A stretch of DNA of 6,555 nt from contig CAUBWQ010000052.1 of assembly GCA_958439775.1 (NCBI GenBank), positions 1 through 6,555 on the forward strand, read 5' to 3'. This DNA comes from an uncultured Collinsella sp. (lineage in GTDB: Bacteria; Actinomycetota; Coriobacteriia; Coriobacteriales; Coriobacteriaceae). Made by a program: the position numbers and the translations under genes. Under the pieces are notes generated by a model. It was not told where the DNA came from. It did no database searches and saw nothing but the letters and a program-made list of their open reading frames with translations. Of the stretch, positions 5,566 through 6,555 are shown one piece after another; position 1 is the stretch's first letter, and each line of letters begins with the position of its first letter.

Positions 5566-5593
5566 AAAAGAAAAGCGCCCCCGAAGGGGCGCT
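5566..5593 (-). terminator. Rho-independent terminator with UUCG loop before the lysis genes
   Basis: On the minus strand AGCGCCCC pairs perfectly with GGGGCGCT (5593-5586 with 5581-5574) around a TTCG tetraloop closed by C-G, a very stable RNA hairpin, followed by TTTTCTTTT. It starts 2 bases after the stop codon of the 81-residue gene. Confidence 0.9.
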
Positions 5594-5595
5594 CG

Positions 5596-5841
5596 CTACT
5601 CCTGCGGCGCTTCCGGCTGGTCGGGCTCCATGGCTTCCAGCTCGTTGATGCGGTCGCGCCACGTCTGGCGCTGCGAGATGATCTCGGCCACCTCCTTGGC
5701 AGCTGCGGCGATGGCCGAGAGCAGGTCGGTGATGGACGATGCGGAGAAGATGCGCTCCACCGCCTTCATGACCTTGTAGTCGCTCTGCTCAAGCTGCTGT
5801 TTGTAGCCGTTGATCTCCCCGGCGATTTCCTGTTCTGTCAT
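5596..5841 (-). CDS. Small phage protein of tail-region type
   Basis: An 81-residue protein starting at ATG 5841 with the strong GGAAGGAG (complement of 5848-5855) 6 bases upstream. It is mostly helical and charged: an N-terminal helix with QQLEQSDYKVMKAVE at about 15-29, an alanine-rich middle (about 36-55, AIAAAAKEVAE), then RQTWRDRINELE and a Pro/Glu-rich end. The SDYK...(R)Q.WRD.INELE pattern is common in small phage proteins encoded after tail-fibre genes, where it is usually unnamed or linked to tail assembly. It overlaps the end of the reverse transcriptase frame by 53 bases. The tail-region link is a family impression; function is not known. Confidence 0.75.
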   Translation of the reverse strand: MTEQEIAGEINGYKQQLEQSDYKVMKAVERIFSASSITDLLSAIAAAAKEVAEIISQRQTWRDRINELEAMEPDQPEAPQE

Positions 5842-6555
5842 GAGTCGCTCCTTCCGTTGCTAGGGTAGGGGCATGTTCCCATCCGTGTCGCCTCCAGGTT
5901 TGGATTGCATTGAGCAACCCCCCCGCGGGATTTCCGAACAGGCTGCGGTACAGCGCGTCCATGGCCCGCACGCTGCGGTGCGCGTCCAGCCGCTTCATGC
6001 CGCCGCGCCAGCTCTGGTAGCTCTGCTCCACCTGCTCGGGCGTCATGACGCCATCGGCGACCATGCGGGCCATCTTCTTGAGCTTGCGGCGCTCCCGCGT
6101 TATGGAGTCTCGGCACGGCTTCACGACTATGCGGCCCGTGTCCGTGTAGAAGATGCGCTTCTTCAGCCACGTGAACCCGCGCGTGAGCTTCACCACGCGG
6201 GTCTTGCGCGGGTTCAGTTCGATGCCCAGCTCGGCGCATTTGCGTTCTATGAGCAGCAGGCACACCTGCAGGTAGTCCTTGGACTCGTGTATCAGGTAGA
6301 AGTCGTCCATATATCGACCGTAGGCCTCGGGGCGCAGCATCTCGATTACGTAGTGGTCAATGCGGTTGGGGTGCGCGACGGCGCATATCTGGTTCGGCTC
6401 GCTGCCCAGCCCCAGGCCCACATCGCCCTGCGCGTCTATCAGGCGGTGCTCCAAGGCGACCACGCGCGGATCTAGCAGCGCGGAGGCCACCTGGTCTTTG
6501 ACGGGTTGGTGCGCTATGCGCGCGAAGTAGTCGGAGAAGTCGCCGAGCAGTATGT
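5789..6555 (-). CDS. Prophage reverse transcriptase (5' end off-window)
   Basis: RNA-dependent DNA polymerase domain, 254 residues visible, continuing past the right edge; the GTG at 6490 is an internal codon, because the frame stays open to base 6555 and the part before it carries conserved RT sequence. Seen in order (visible numbering): GDFSDYFARIAH at 4-15, motif A with Asp5; the GLGLGSEPNQ loop at 46-55, a phage-RT form of motif B with a Gln end; GRYMDDFYLIHE at 79-90, the YMDD catalytic motif C; a following IELNPRKT and FTWLKKRIFY typical of the palm-to-thumb part; then a basic helical thumb (SITRERRKLKKMAR, SYQSWRGGMKR). The Gln-ended motif B resembles diversity-generating retroelement RTs more than retron or group II intron RTs, but class cannot be settled by eye. 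A run of seven G near the 3' end makes the last 47 residues uncertain. Confidence 0.88.
   Translation of the reverse strand, partial: ILLGDFSDYFARIAHQPVKDQVASALLDPRVVALEHRLIDAQGDVGLGLGSEPNQICAVAHPNRIDHYVIEMLRPEAYGRYMDDFYLIHESKDYLQVCLLLIERKCAELGIELNPRKTRVVKLTRGFTWLKKRIFYTDTGRIVVKPCRDSITRERRKLKKMARMVADGVMTPEQVEQSYQSWRGGMKRLDAHRSVRAMDALYRSLFGNPAGGLLNAIQTWRRHGWEHAPTLATEGATHDRTGNRRGDQRLQTAA

Larger units (their letters stand above)
3541..6555. mobile_element. Prophage, one terminal segment (late RT / lysis region)
   Basis: Endolysin, holin, a holin-like coiled-coil protein, a small phage tail-region type protein and a reverse transcriptase lie in one minus-strand block that starts right after ssrA and runs off the right edge. 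Lysis genes pointing at an att site are typical of one end of temperate siphophages; the integrase is expected at the other end. No capsid, portal or tail gene is seen in the window, so intactness cannot be judged. Confidence 0.85.

Noticed and set aside
5510..5841. DGR template repeat or variable repeat downstream of the RT
   Set aside because: By eye no stretch here reappears elsewhere in the window; any such repeats would have to lie beyond the right edge.
5873..6475. Plus-strand 200-residue open frame opposite the reverse transcriptase
   Set aside because: Antisense to the RT motifs, with no recognisable domain and biased composition; a shadow frame.
3541..6555. CRISPR array or tRNA genes in the prophage part
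   Set aside because: No regularly spaced repeats and no cloverleaf-like sequence were seen; the only RNA gene recognised is ssrA.

Overview
The window looks like GC-rich (roughly 60 percent) DNA from a gut-type actinobacterium of the Coriobacteriia, possibly Collinsella or a relative. This rests on codon style, the form of the tmRNA and the style of the proteins, not on any database match, so the genus is a moderate inference. It holds two parts that meet at the 3' end of the tmRNA gene ssrA: a chromosomal part (about 1-3540) and what appears to be one end of an integrated prophage (about 3541-6555, continuing past the right edge).

Chromosomal part. Bases 1-1437 are the C-terminal part of a P1B-type heavy-metal-transporting ATPase (plus strand, start off-window), closed by a strong hairpin terminator. 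Next comes a compact toxin-antitoxin operon: a RelB/DinJ-like ribbon-helix-helix antitoxin and an overlapping PIN-domain (VapC-like) toxin, preceded by a promoter and repeated TTGCTAGC / GCTAGCAA elements that look like the autoregulatory operator. A convergent minus-strand gene (2505-2939) encodes an unrecognised helical, acidic 144-residue protein. The 237 bases between it and ssrA hold divergent promoter candidates and leader hairpins. ssrA (3177-3540) is complete, with an encoded CCA end and a tag reading frame ending in MALAA.

Prographage part, that is, the prophage. All genes are on the minus strand and read toward ssrA, in transcription order: a reverse transcriptase (5' end off-window, YMDD active site); a small 81-residue phage protein of the type found after tail-fibre genes; a UUCG-loop terminator; a one-TM coiled-coil BhlA/UviB-like holin-like protein; a three-TM holin; an Amidase_3 plus SH3 endolysin; and a short membrane-anchored protein with a DUF6440-like tail. 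A bidirectional terminator sits between this operon and ssrA. A late or lysis operon ending at an att site inside ssrA is the classic layout of a temperate siphophage, with the integrase expected at the far, unseen end.

The most interesting item is the reverse transcriptase at the tail/lysis junction. It could be the RT of a diversity-generating retroelement whose template repeat, variable repeat and target tail gene lie to the right of this window, or a member of another, less characterised phage RT group. Nothing in the window decides between these.
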